From Taxillus chinensis (Eukaryota > Streptophyta > Magnoliopsida > Santalales > Loranthaceae), in contig CM042088.1 of the NCBI GenBank assembly GCA_023512835.1, forward strand, positions 2,418,001 through 2,482,000: a stretch of 64,000 nt of DNA, written 5' to 3'. The stretch's first letter is position 1, and each line of letters opens with the position of its first letter. The position numbers and the translations under genes were made by a program. This document shows, in pieces, positions 55,428 to 64,000 of this stretch. Below the pieces are notes generated by a model. The model was not told the origin of the DNA. It made no database searches and worked only from the letters and a program-made list of their open reading frames with translations.

Positions 55428-56711
55428 CGGCTTTCTTATGGAGGTTTCTTCTGTTTTTTTTTCTTATTTTGTTCTTTACACTGCGGACATTGCATCTTTC
55501 TCATGTGGGGGGAGGGGTGTCCTATTTTCAAATTTTCAGGTGTTTTCTTTTCCTTTCAAAATTCTCAAATTTCCACCACTTGTTTGGCATTTGCAATATA
55601 TGCTTCCCTTTCTTTTAGTGATAACATGTTGATTAGTGGTAGGGTTGAGTTATTCTAGTTAGTATCTCTGACTTTTCTTATGCCTTGAATGAGATTACTT
55701 TGTACTGAGCTGCCCCTTTGGTGTATATTGAGTTGTTATGTGCATAGAGCTTACTGCTCTATATGTAGTCATGTGCAATCAAAGAGAAACAGTTCCATCC
55801 TTCTGCTCTTTTATGTGTGTTAATTCTCTTGGTTGGTGAGCTTATGATAGTATGCTTGAAGTTGCAATGCAGTGATTGGTTAGTGTGAGCTGTTGGAGCT
55901 GGAGTTATGAACCTCATTGATGTGAATTGTAGTTGATGCTTTTGGTGTCTGGTTTTTGTGTGTTTTCTTTTCATTTTTTTTGGTGCTGCTGTAGTACTAT
56001 CTTAACAGAATTATTGAGGTAAAAGGCTATTGAGAAAGAAAAAATAAAGGGAAATATTCATTGAGTGTCATTGATAGCACACTGTCAAAAAGATCTGCCA
56101 GTATACAAAAAAAAAACAACAAAAAATGGAAGTTATTCATCTCTGCTTATCTATTGAAGACAAAAGAAGGAAAAAATAAAGAAAAATTCAAATCAGTATT
56201 GTTTTTCATTTTGCCTTGGTTTATAGTGCTGGGAGTGCATTGTAGAACTTGAAACATTAACCTGTTATTCACCTCTCTATGTGGTTTTATAGCAAAAGCC
56301 AATTGGGCTAGTGGTCAGATTTGTTGTGTCGATGTAGTGCATAATTCAAGTTCACTATTGTGAGGTCTGAAAACTTTAGAGAATCTGAGAGTGAGTGATG
56401 TGAGGCATATATTGGAGTGCGGCAATTCTATTCACCTTGTGAGAACTCTATAGGTAGATTAGTGTTTGCTCTTACATTTTAGTTTGGTTTACACAAAATG
56501 AGGTTGTCATGACAATGCAGAGTTGTTGGAGTCTGCAAAAGGGAGAAGGTGATTAAGCTAGTGAAATGATGCACTTTGACCAAAATACATTGTTAGACTT
56601 ATCGAATGTGGATGTCTGCATGCTTAGAGTCTAGTTTTTCAAATTTTGTTTTGGCTTTCTTATCGTTTTACCCTTCTGTTTCTTTTTCTTTTGCTTGAGG
56701 ACGGGCAATAT
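55428..56711 (+). other. 3' spacer of second Athila-like element
   Basis: No gene is supported. TG- and AT-rich DNA with short frames on both strands but no domain. It corresponds in position to 30371-31865 of the first element. Confidence 0.5.
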
Positions 56712-56728
56712 TTTAGTGTGGGGGAATT
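56712..56728 (+). promoter_or_regulatory. Polypurine tract of second Athila-like element
   Basis: AGTGTGGGGGAATT-type purine run immediately before the LTR start TGACACATGG at 56729, preceded by GCTTGAGGACGGGCA, which matches the equivalent site of the first element near 30388-30405 (minus strand). Confidence 0.7.
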
Positions 56729-58180
56729 TGACACATGGGAATCATGTGTGTATTTTTATCCATGTATTAGCTTAGAAAATAGCAATTTATTTATGCATTT
56801 ATTGCCTTTTTGACTAACTAATTGTGAAAAATGTGTTTTATAGTATGTCTTGTATTTTGTCTCGTTTTATGTTTTCCTTTGCCTTTCCGTGAGAACATTT
56901 AGAGGAATAATAGATTTGAAAGATACGAAGTGTTGGGTGTTGCATGTGGAGACACTGTTGTGCATGTGGCGATGCTCTTTTATGCGAGGCTAGGCTGGTT
57001 TGCATGGGCTATGCGAAGTAACAAATGAAAACTATTTTAGAGAAGCACTATTTTGCACATTGTGATGTGTGCACATGGTGATGACATTTTGGGATATCAT
57101 TGTGGCTTTCATCTGGATTAGTCTAGACGGTAAGAGTTGAAGAAAGTAATGGTCACAAGATTTAATATGCAACTGATACATATGGCAGTTGTGTAACTTC
57201 AAGATTAAAATGAAATTTGTATGTAGGGAAAAAGGTAATTGCTTGCTAGGGGAGACAATCAATGCTAGATTTGGAGCATTTCTGGAAGGGAAGTAAATAA
57301 ATAATGAATAAAGAAGAAACGGATGCACTAGGGAGAGGGACATGAAGTTTGTGAGTTTTGGGGATTGAAATTAGAGTATTGAAGAAGAATATCAAAGAAC
57401 ATAGACGGCTAGAGGATCATCAAAGAAACAGGAGAAGGAGCCATTGAGGGGATTCAAAGGCTCCAAGCTCAACTGAGAATATCAAGTATGTCTTTGAATG
57501 TAACTGTGGTCTGTAGATATAATATGTCTAGCTAATTTCTCTTTTTCTAGGAGTGCAATTTAGCCCTCGAATCATTGTGTTAGATCAACTATAGAGTGAT
57601 ATTTGTAATTTCAAGTTTCATGTAAATTTTGTTTTACCTATGAAGTGTTTGATTTTATGCATGAATCGAATATGTTAGCCCCAGTCTGGGGTGGATCATG
57701 ACAAACTTAGGTGGGATGTGTTATAGAGTTGACCAAGCTTGTAATACATTTGATTGGCTTAGCACTATCTTATTAAATCCCAATTCATATGGACCAAATG
57801 GTTTTGGGATCGAGTTTAATCTTCTTTGCATGGACCAAATGGAAGAAGAAAAGTATAGGCCTGTGAAATTTATAATTATATCATTCACAATATAAGAGAA
57901 CGAATATATAGTGGAGGGTGGTGAAATCAAACCCCTGAAATCACGTTTTCTATTTACAACCAGAAAATCGTTATTCAAAACTTTCTTTACCAACTTCTTT
58001 CTTATGATTTCAATTTAATTACCATCTTTTAATCAATCTAAGAGAAACATTTGAATTTCAAGATAATTAAGAGAAAGTCATGTTTTAATGTTTACTTAAA
58101 ACTGATACATAAGATCTTCGTGGAATGATAATCTAGGGTTTGAAATTACATCCTATTAGCTGTGCACTTGCAATACACTG
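56729..58180 (+). repeat. LTR of second Athila-like element
   Basis: It begins TGACACATGGGAATC. The right end is approximate, placed before TTTTTGGCGTGTCACC (58180-58195), which looks like a decayed form of the primer-site block after this family's LTRs. Several blocks match the LTR at 28974-30370 in the same order. It includes no CACGTG palindrome module that I could recognise. Confidence 0.6.
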
Positions 58181-58249
58181 TTTTTGGCGTGTCACCAACT
58201 AACAGTAACATTACTAAAATGAGCAACAAAATAATGAAAAAGAAACACA

Positions 58250-58560
58250 AGAATGGAAGGATCTTGACATCCTCGTCACCGTAGAATTGTTCGTCCTCGA
58301 ATAACTCATGATGAAAAACACGCATTTGGCTCTCACTCTCTCGAGTCTTGATCCTCCAACCATCAATGATGTCAAATAACTCAAATGAAGGGAAACAACA
58401 TGGCCCACAAGTCTCTCTCCTAGCTCCCAATAATTTAAACTGAGCCTTCCCCACTATTCTATCATATGGCAAACTTATCTCACGCCAACTAGCACAAGTG
58501 AAGGATCTGGATAGCACTTTCACAACTGCGAGACATAGACCAAATCATGAACGCGCACCA
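58250..58560 (-). pseudogene. Chromovirus pol C-terminus, decayed
   Basis: On the minus strand VRVHDLVYVSQL, a TGA, KCYPDPSLVLVG match the conserved end of chromovirus integrase (VHNVFHVSQL, KYHPDPTHVI at 23050 here). Further on, ELFEDEQF parallels the DLFEDEQS end of pol. The intervening chromodomain is not recognisable. A short scrap with stops and shifts. Confidence 0.65.
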
Positions 58561-58831
58561 ACTTCGGTAGCAATACCAAATGATTCGCAATATTAACCAT
58601 AACTATTACAATAATGAGATATGATGAGAGCTTAAACACACAATCTCCCACCTCAAAATATATGATGATCGCTTCCTAACAACAGATGACCCACAATGAC
58701 TTTAGGCCTATAATAGTGTATATTAAATCAATTGCACCATCGCCATAGTGTCCTGCACTAAATCTAAAGTAACAGCTATCGTCTCACCAGCTTATACCCA
58801 ACACAATGGATACTTATGAAACCATTCGTAT
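58561..58831. other. Unassigned spacer
   Basis: No gene, repeat or element end recognised. It precedes the start of the LTR at 58832. Confidence 0.5.
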
Positions 58832-61409
58832 TGTAAGACCGCAAAAATTTAAGCTCTTCCTTAAATAGTAATAATAATAATGTCATTACTAAAAATAGTT
58901 AGAAAGAATATTTTAGATATTATCACAATAAAAATAAGTACCCAATATAGTCATTTAAGTAGCATGTGACTAGTAAGTAGCCATTAGAATAGTAACTAAC
59001 AGTTAGAATAGTAACTAACCGTTGGAATAAGTAACTAATCGTTATAATAGTATCCGTTTGAATTGTTATAAATAGGTATGAGTATCTAAAAATGTTTTAT
59101 AATATTATACTTTATAGGTTTATAAAGTAAGAAGTCATGGAATATAATGTTATCTTACTTTATTGTTTATTGATTACGCAATTATATTATTTTATCCGCG
59201 TTAATATTAAATACGTTATAAAAAAATAAAATAAAATAATTTCTTATACGTCATAAAAAGTTTAGATGCTATATATTATGTCATTTAGTTTCTTAAACCA
59301 AATTACTATGGGTAAGTAAGTATTACAAGCCTTAACTTTACCAAAAGTATAAAACATAGGTAAGGCCCAAAAATTTGAATGAGGCAGATTCTGGAGGTCC
59401 CATTCAAAAATTCATAACTTGAGTTATACAGATCCAATTGACATGAAACCAAAGCCCATTTGTTCCTTTATCACTTAGCTAAAACGTGTAAAACTTTCAG
59501 AATTTAATATGAATCCAATCAATTCCAGAAGTTAAAATACTACACATAGGTTCAGTGTGAACGGGTAAACATTTTAGTATGACTTTAAAATTCAATAACT
59601 TTTGTTATACACATGTGAAAATTATAAAATTGGTACCCATTTGTAGATATTTGAGTTACTAATGCAATACAATTGGCCATTTGTCAAAAACTACAAAATT
59701 AAAAACGTTATAATTGAATTAGTAGGGAGTACACCAATGTGGACTTTTGATGCCAAAGGAACCTTCTAGGTTTAAAAAGTCTTAAAACATTTTTAAATGG
59801 TAGGAGGAGATAACCACGTTTTTAATAAAAAGATAATATGAGGAAAATAAAGTATTATATATATTTTAAATAATTTAATTTAATGCCAAAAGTCAAATTG
59901 TACACTATTTTTCACACTATTACACCTACCACCTTACCTATAAATAGCATGCCTCACTTCCTTCTCAAGCACTTTTTCCATTCAAATAAGCTACAAAACT
60001 CTCCTCCAAATACTTCCCAAAAAGTTCTATTAACACCCCAATAGCCCTCCAAGCCTTCTCTTCTCTCAATCTTTCTCTCACTTGTTGGAAGTTCCAAGAG
60101 GTAAATATTTCAAGCATATATTAATCATGTTCTTCCTCCTCATACATATATATATTATGGATGGCCTTGCCCCTCAATATATATATGTATATTTATTAAA
60201 CAATACGTATATGTATATATATAAATTATTATTATTCCATGGAAGGCTAAGCCTCCTCATACATATATATATTATGAATGGCTTTGCCCCTCAATATATA
60301 TATGTATATGATATGTATATATGAGTATATAGATTATTATTATTCCATGGAAGGCTAAGTCTCCTCATACATATATATATTATGGATGGCTTTGCCCCTC
60401 AATATATATATGTATATTATATAGTATATACGTATATTATATATGTATATGTATACATATAGATTATTATTATTATCATGAGAAGTTTTTCCACCATAAT
60501 ATACTTATATATGTCTCTCAATATATTATTTATGAATATACTATTATTATTCAAACTAAAATATTAACTTTTAAATTTTGTTTCAAGGTTTATAAACGCG
60601 GAAGACAAAAAAGATAGTAAGGATCCCCTCTTCTTTTCCTTACCATGATCTCCGACATGGAAATTCATTTTCTATTTCTTCTCTATATTTATATCTCAAG
60701 ATTTTTTTTCTCATAATATTATTTTAAGAAGAATTAACTTTCTTTGGCACTTCTTGGAAACTTGGTAATCTAATTTATTGAATGGTGAATACCCCTTTTA
60801 CTTATCGGGGCTATTATTGCAAGATCTTCCGTTACGTTGAAATTTACCATTTATGTGATTGTTTGAAAGTTTGTGAAGATATGTTTTATGTTTGGCAATA
60901 TGTTTATGGGTGGTTCCAGAAAGACCTCCAATGCATTGGGTAAAGAACATCACTGGAGAGTGTCAATCCAGTTGATAACAAGTTATGCAAGATATCTAGG
61001 TGGTGAACCTAGATGAGTAGATATTCTTATTTTTCCATTAGTTGATTATTCTCCATATATTATCCCTTACTTTTAACCTTCTTGGGCTATTTTGAGCTCA
61101 TTTCCTTTCATGTTTTGTTTCAAACCCCAGGGAACTAGGAGAAAGCAAGGATGCTAGGATAATGGTGTCCAGAGTGCTTGGAATAAAATCATATGAAGAT
61201 TATGCATGTAGTATTTATGTCATGTAAAACTATAATGGGTTATCAACACCTAGTCTCTAAACGCTAAACCTTAAAGATCTTGTGATGAGTCTTGATGTAA
61301 TAAATAAACCATCGAATTTATGTTGAGTAATAGATTACTATTCATATAATTGTAATATTTTATTTATCTAACGCACCCGGTCCGGAAGTCCAGATTTGGG
61401 GGCGTTACA
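58832..61409 (+). repeat. 5' LTR of the right-hand gypsy element
   Basis: It begins TGTAAGACCGCAAAAATT and ends GGGGGCGTTACA, directly before the primer site. AT-rich. TATA-like CTATAAATAG at about 59938-59948, followed by a CT-rich leader, a three-copy tandem repeat (60134-60478) and a 'cttaccatgatctccgacatgg' block. The start is defined only by similarity of the terminus to other LTRs. Confidence 0.75.
60134..60478. repeat. About 115-bp tandem repeat, three copies
   Basis: Three units, each CTCCTCATACATATATATAT, TTATG(G/A)ATGGC, TTGCCCCTCAATATATATAT, a TA-rich spacer and ATTATTATTCCATGGAAGGC (the last copy diverges). Units start near 60134, 60251 and 60360. Confidence 0.9.
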
Positions 61410-61410
61410 G

Positions 61411-61422
61411 TGGGTATCGAGC
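61411..61422 (+). promoter_or_regulatory. tRNA-Met-like primer binding site
   Basis: TGGGTATCGAGC, a one-base-insert and one-change form of TGGTATCAGAGC, two bases after the LTR end. Variants of this kind are common in plant gypsy elements. Confidence 0.75.
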
Positions 61423-61583
61423 AAAGGTTTAGTTAGGTATAGAGACTAGTTATAAATAACATAGTATAGAGTCTATGCTTATAACAATTATAGTGAATTA
61501 TTTTACATAAAGTATTATTGTGGTTATATGGTTAATTTTGAACTAACCTAACCTCGAGTAACGTGTGTGCTTAAAGGGCCAAA

Positions 61584-62847
61584 ATGGTTGAAACAAGGAA
61601 CGGAGGAAACAGGAACAACTCCACAAGGAATAACGGTATGGCAAATGAACTTCAAGAGGGTTCAACACCAATGAACTCTTCCTCTAGTGGACGAGTTGCA
61701 GGAACACTACCACCAAATGGGCAACCTTCAAACATGGCGGCACCACAAGGTGTAAGCGCAGAGAACCGATGGCATTTCTTATGCAAATGGCACAAACGAT
61801 GGCAGCAAATATGACTCGACCCAACACACCCGTCGGTCAACCGGAACAAGGTATAAACCCTCGACCAAAAGAGGTGACGGTTGACCAATTTATGAAGCAA
61901 GCATCCCCCAACCTTCTCTCGGTTCAACCGATCCCACTCACATGGAGGAATGGATTAATAAGTTAGAAAAGATATTCTCGGTATTGGAATGTCCGACCGA
62001 GAAAAAGATAAAGTTTGCCATTTACGGAATGGAGGGCGAGGCAAACCAATGGTGGACCCTTGTTAAGAATACCAAAGCGAGAGGGAGAGATAGAAGCTCT
62101 AAGGGGGAAGCTTTCAAAGGGATCTTACTAGAAAAGTATTTTCCTCGACCATTGAGGAGTAAGATGGAGAGGGACTTCTCGATCTTAAACAAAAGGATGA
62201 TGATCCTGTGGCCATGTATGAGGCAAAGTTCACCAAGTTAGCAAGGTACGCACCTCGATGCGTAGCTGAAACGCAAAGTAAAAGTTCAAATGTTCTACCA
62301 TGGGTTGAAACCAAGCATACGGAGAGCATTGGCGGCTTTTGACTTCCCGACTATGAAGCTGTTGTTCGATGCGCGATCAAAGTAGAAATGGAACATCTTG
62401 ACTACCACCAAAATCGTAGTCAAAATGATAAGAAAAGGAAACACCAAGCTAATGGATCGGAGATCACAAAGCCTAGTATGAAGGAGGTAGTACATTCCAC
62501 TTGCCTAAATGTGGTAAAAGACACTCTGGTGAATGTCTCCAAGGATCGGGAAAATGTTTCAAGTGTGGTAAAGCTGGACATCAAGCACGTGAATGCCGGG
62601 AAAGGCCTAAACAAGGGCCCCAAATGGGTCCTAATCCCATTCGTATGCGTAACCCTTTACATGCACCAAGACCCGAACCAAGTACACGCCCGACCGTCCA
62701 ATGTTTCAACTGCAATGAATTTGGACATTATGCAAATAAATGCCCACATGCAAAAACTACGGGGATTATCGACAACTGTTGCGGCAACCACTTCGACATG
62801 TACGGCCACAACGGCACCACGACCACGGCGGCCGCAACAACCACCTA
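61584..62847 (+). pseudogene. Gag of the right-hand gypsy element
   Basis: The start ATG at 61584 (MVETRNGGNRNNSTRNNGMA). After a frameshift, MAFLMQMAQTMAANMTRPNT then the capsid domain MEEWINKLEKIFSVLECPTE, KIKFAIYGMEGEANQWWTLV and EKYFPRPLRSKMERDF (61942-62200). The nucleocapsid at about 62501-62760 has CGKRHSGEC, CFKCGKAGHQAREC and CFNCNEFGHYANKC knuckles. Two or three frameshifts. Confidence 0.85.
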
Positions 62848-62919
62848 GGGCACCGGCTCGCTCGTGCGCCATTACAAGCTGCAAAGTGGAGCCAATAATG
62901 GAAGAAGAATCAAACAACG

Positions 62920-63260
62920 ATGTGGTGAAAGGTACCTTGCTCATAAGTTCAAGAAACGCTTATACCTTATTTGATTCTCGGTTCAACGCATTCTTTCGTC
63001 TCACCAAAGTATGCTGAACATATGGATATTCCACATCAGAGATTAAAAGTGGAATTAACGGTAATGACACCAAGTGGTATCACCATAAATGCCACTAAGA
63101 TATATAAAGCATGCCCCATTACTATATGTGATAGGGTACTTCCGGAAACCTAATCTCCTTACAAATAGTGGACTTTGATGTTATATTAGGGATGGATTGG
63201 TTAACATCCAATCACGCCACCATAGAGTGTACTCGAGGAAAGAGTAATTTTTAATCTCCC
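62920..63260 (+). pseudogene. Protease of the right-hand gypsy element
   Basis: VKGTLLISSRNAYTLFDS leads to the active site, where one inserted C (about 62983) throws the frame from LFDS into the GSTHSFVSPKYAEHMDIP frame (62971-63153). Downstream, DVILGMDWLTSNHATIECTR (63178-63240) is the conserved protease end. The single-base insertion at the catalytic motif alone would inactivate it. Confidence 0.82.
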
Positions 63261-63398
63261 AAACCAACCTAAGTTGGTGTTTACGTGTCAAAAGGATGGA
63301 GAGGATGTATCTAACCATCCAAAAGAGGGATATCTTTCCTCGGTCAACACAAGTGTAGGTGAGATTACATTAAAAAGAAGTCCCTATCGTTTGCAAAT

Positions 63399-64000
63399 AT
63401 GAAGATGTGTTTCCGAAGAATTGCCAGGACCTCCTCCGCCACGAAAGTTGAATTCTCCATCGATCTATTTCCTAGGACAAATCCAATCTCCAAAAGTCCT
63501 TATCGGATGGCACCAACAGAGTTAAACGAATTGAAGAAGCAATTGCAAGATTTGATGGACAAAGGATTCATTAGGCCTAGTGCATCACCTTGGGGAGCAC
63601 CGGTCTTGTTCGTGAAGAAGAAGGATGGCTCAATGAGGTATGCATCGACTATAGAGGACTAAACAACGTCACCATCAAGAATAAATATCCTTTACCAAGG
63701 ATAAATGATCTCTTCGATCAACTTAAAGGCGCTCAATACTTCTCAAAAATTGACCTTCGATCGGGTTACCATCAATTAAGGGTGAAGGAGATGGACATTC
63801 CCAAAACGGCCTTCCGAACGAGGTATGGCCACTATGAATTCGTCGTAATGCCTTTCGGATTAACCAATGCCCCCGAATATTCATGGACCTGATGAATAGA
63901 ATATTCCATGACTTCTTGGACAAGTGTGTCGTTGTTTTCATTGATGACATACTTATTTACTCCAAGAGTCGCGAAGAACATGAAGAGCATTTAAGGAGCG
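63399..64000 (+). pseudogene. Reverse transcriptase of the right-hand gypsy element (partial)
   Basis: [60 protein letters not shown], a frameshift near 63640, [53 protein letters not shown], a deletion near 63878, and [14 protein letters not shown] at the right edge. The catalytic FIDD is present. Truncated by the window end, not by mutation. Confidence 0.92.

Larger units (their letters stand above)
52500..58180 (+). mobile_element. Second Athila-like element, 3' half only
   Basis: It contains an env-like ORF remnant (52512-53037), two Ulp1-like domains (53755-54327 and 55060-55427), a polypurine tract (56712-56728) and an LTR (56729 to about 58180). The LTR aligns with that of 28974-49445: for example ATGCATGAATCGAATATG, then GTCTGGGGTGGATCATGA near 57656-57702, and CATATGGACCAAATGG near 57784, each with a counterpart on the minus strand at 29330-29520. 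Gag and pol are absent. Confidence 0.72.
58832..64000 (+). mobile_element. Gypsy (chromovirus-type) element, 5' portion
   Basis: 5' LTR 58832-61409, primer site, gag, protease and the first part of RT, running off the window end. The double zinc-knuckle Gag and RT motifs resemble chromoviruses. It is a different family from the Tekay-like pair: the LTR is 2578 bp with ends TGTAAGACCGC and GGGGGCGTTACA. ORFs are frameshifted. Confidence 0.85.

Noticed and set aside
58146..58523. 125-codon minus-strand ORF with a hydrophobic C-terminus, possibly a small membrane protein
   Set aside because: Its neighbours and the FEDEQ motif show it is decayed chromovirus pol end plus LTR-like DNA read in a shifted frame.

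Overview
This is a stretch of nuclear DNA from a flowering plant with a retrotransposon-rich genome. One ordinary host gene is visible: the last three exons of an AMP deaminase (EMBRYONIC FACTOR1-like) at 103-1335 on the + strand. Almost everything after about position 2450 is LTR retrotransposon DNA. I see no rRNA, tRNA, CRISPR or bacterial-type features. The exact species cannot be read from the sequence.

Layout. 1-2450: AMP deaminase 3' end, 3' UTR and spacer. 2470-6860: relics of minus-oriented gypsy (chromovirus-type) LTRs. 6861-52019: one old SIRE/Maximus-type Ty1/copia element, bounded by a TATAT target-site duplication, whose roughly 10 kb body has been opened by at least three later insertions. 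(i) A minus-strand Tekay/Del-like chromovirus (7385-12350) sits in gag and lost its 3' half in a deletion that also removed most of the copia left LTR. (ii) A full plus-strand element of the same family (16402-25391, TSD TAACT) splits reverse transcriptase from RNase H. (iii) A minus-strand Athila-like gypsy element (28974-49445, TSD GTATT/GTGTT) splits the copia env-like ORF. The Athila-like element is itself interrupted by a solo copia-type LTR (32094-33947, TSD AACCC), an unclassified LTR-like insert (34488-37377, repeat GTGAT) and a gypsy solo LTR inside its own 5' LTR (46542-48892). 52020-58180: an AT-rich spacer and the 3' half of a second Athila-like element. 58250-58560: a chromovirus scrap. 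58832-64000: the 5' LTR, gag, protease and start of RT of another gypsy element running off the window.

The retroelement genes follow the usual order: gag packages RNA, protease cuts the polyprotein, RT/RNase H copies RNA into DNA, and integrase inserts it. Every long ORF here is broken. Many of the breaks I inspected are TAG, TAA or TGA where CAG, CAA or CGA would be expected, as left by deamination of methylated cytosine.

The most interesting signals are: (a) Ulp1-like (C48) cysteine protease domains carried downstream of an env-like ORF in both Athila-like elements, with two copies in one; (b) a small module built around perfect CACGTG-type palindromes that recurs, in both orientations, in LTRs of different retrotransposon clades and in an internal spacer; (c) an ACGT-centred palindrome (CAAAACGACGTAGTTTTG) shared by the same LTRs and amplified in tandem in one.
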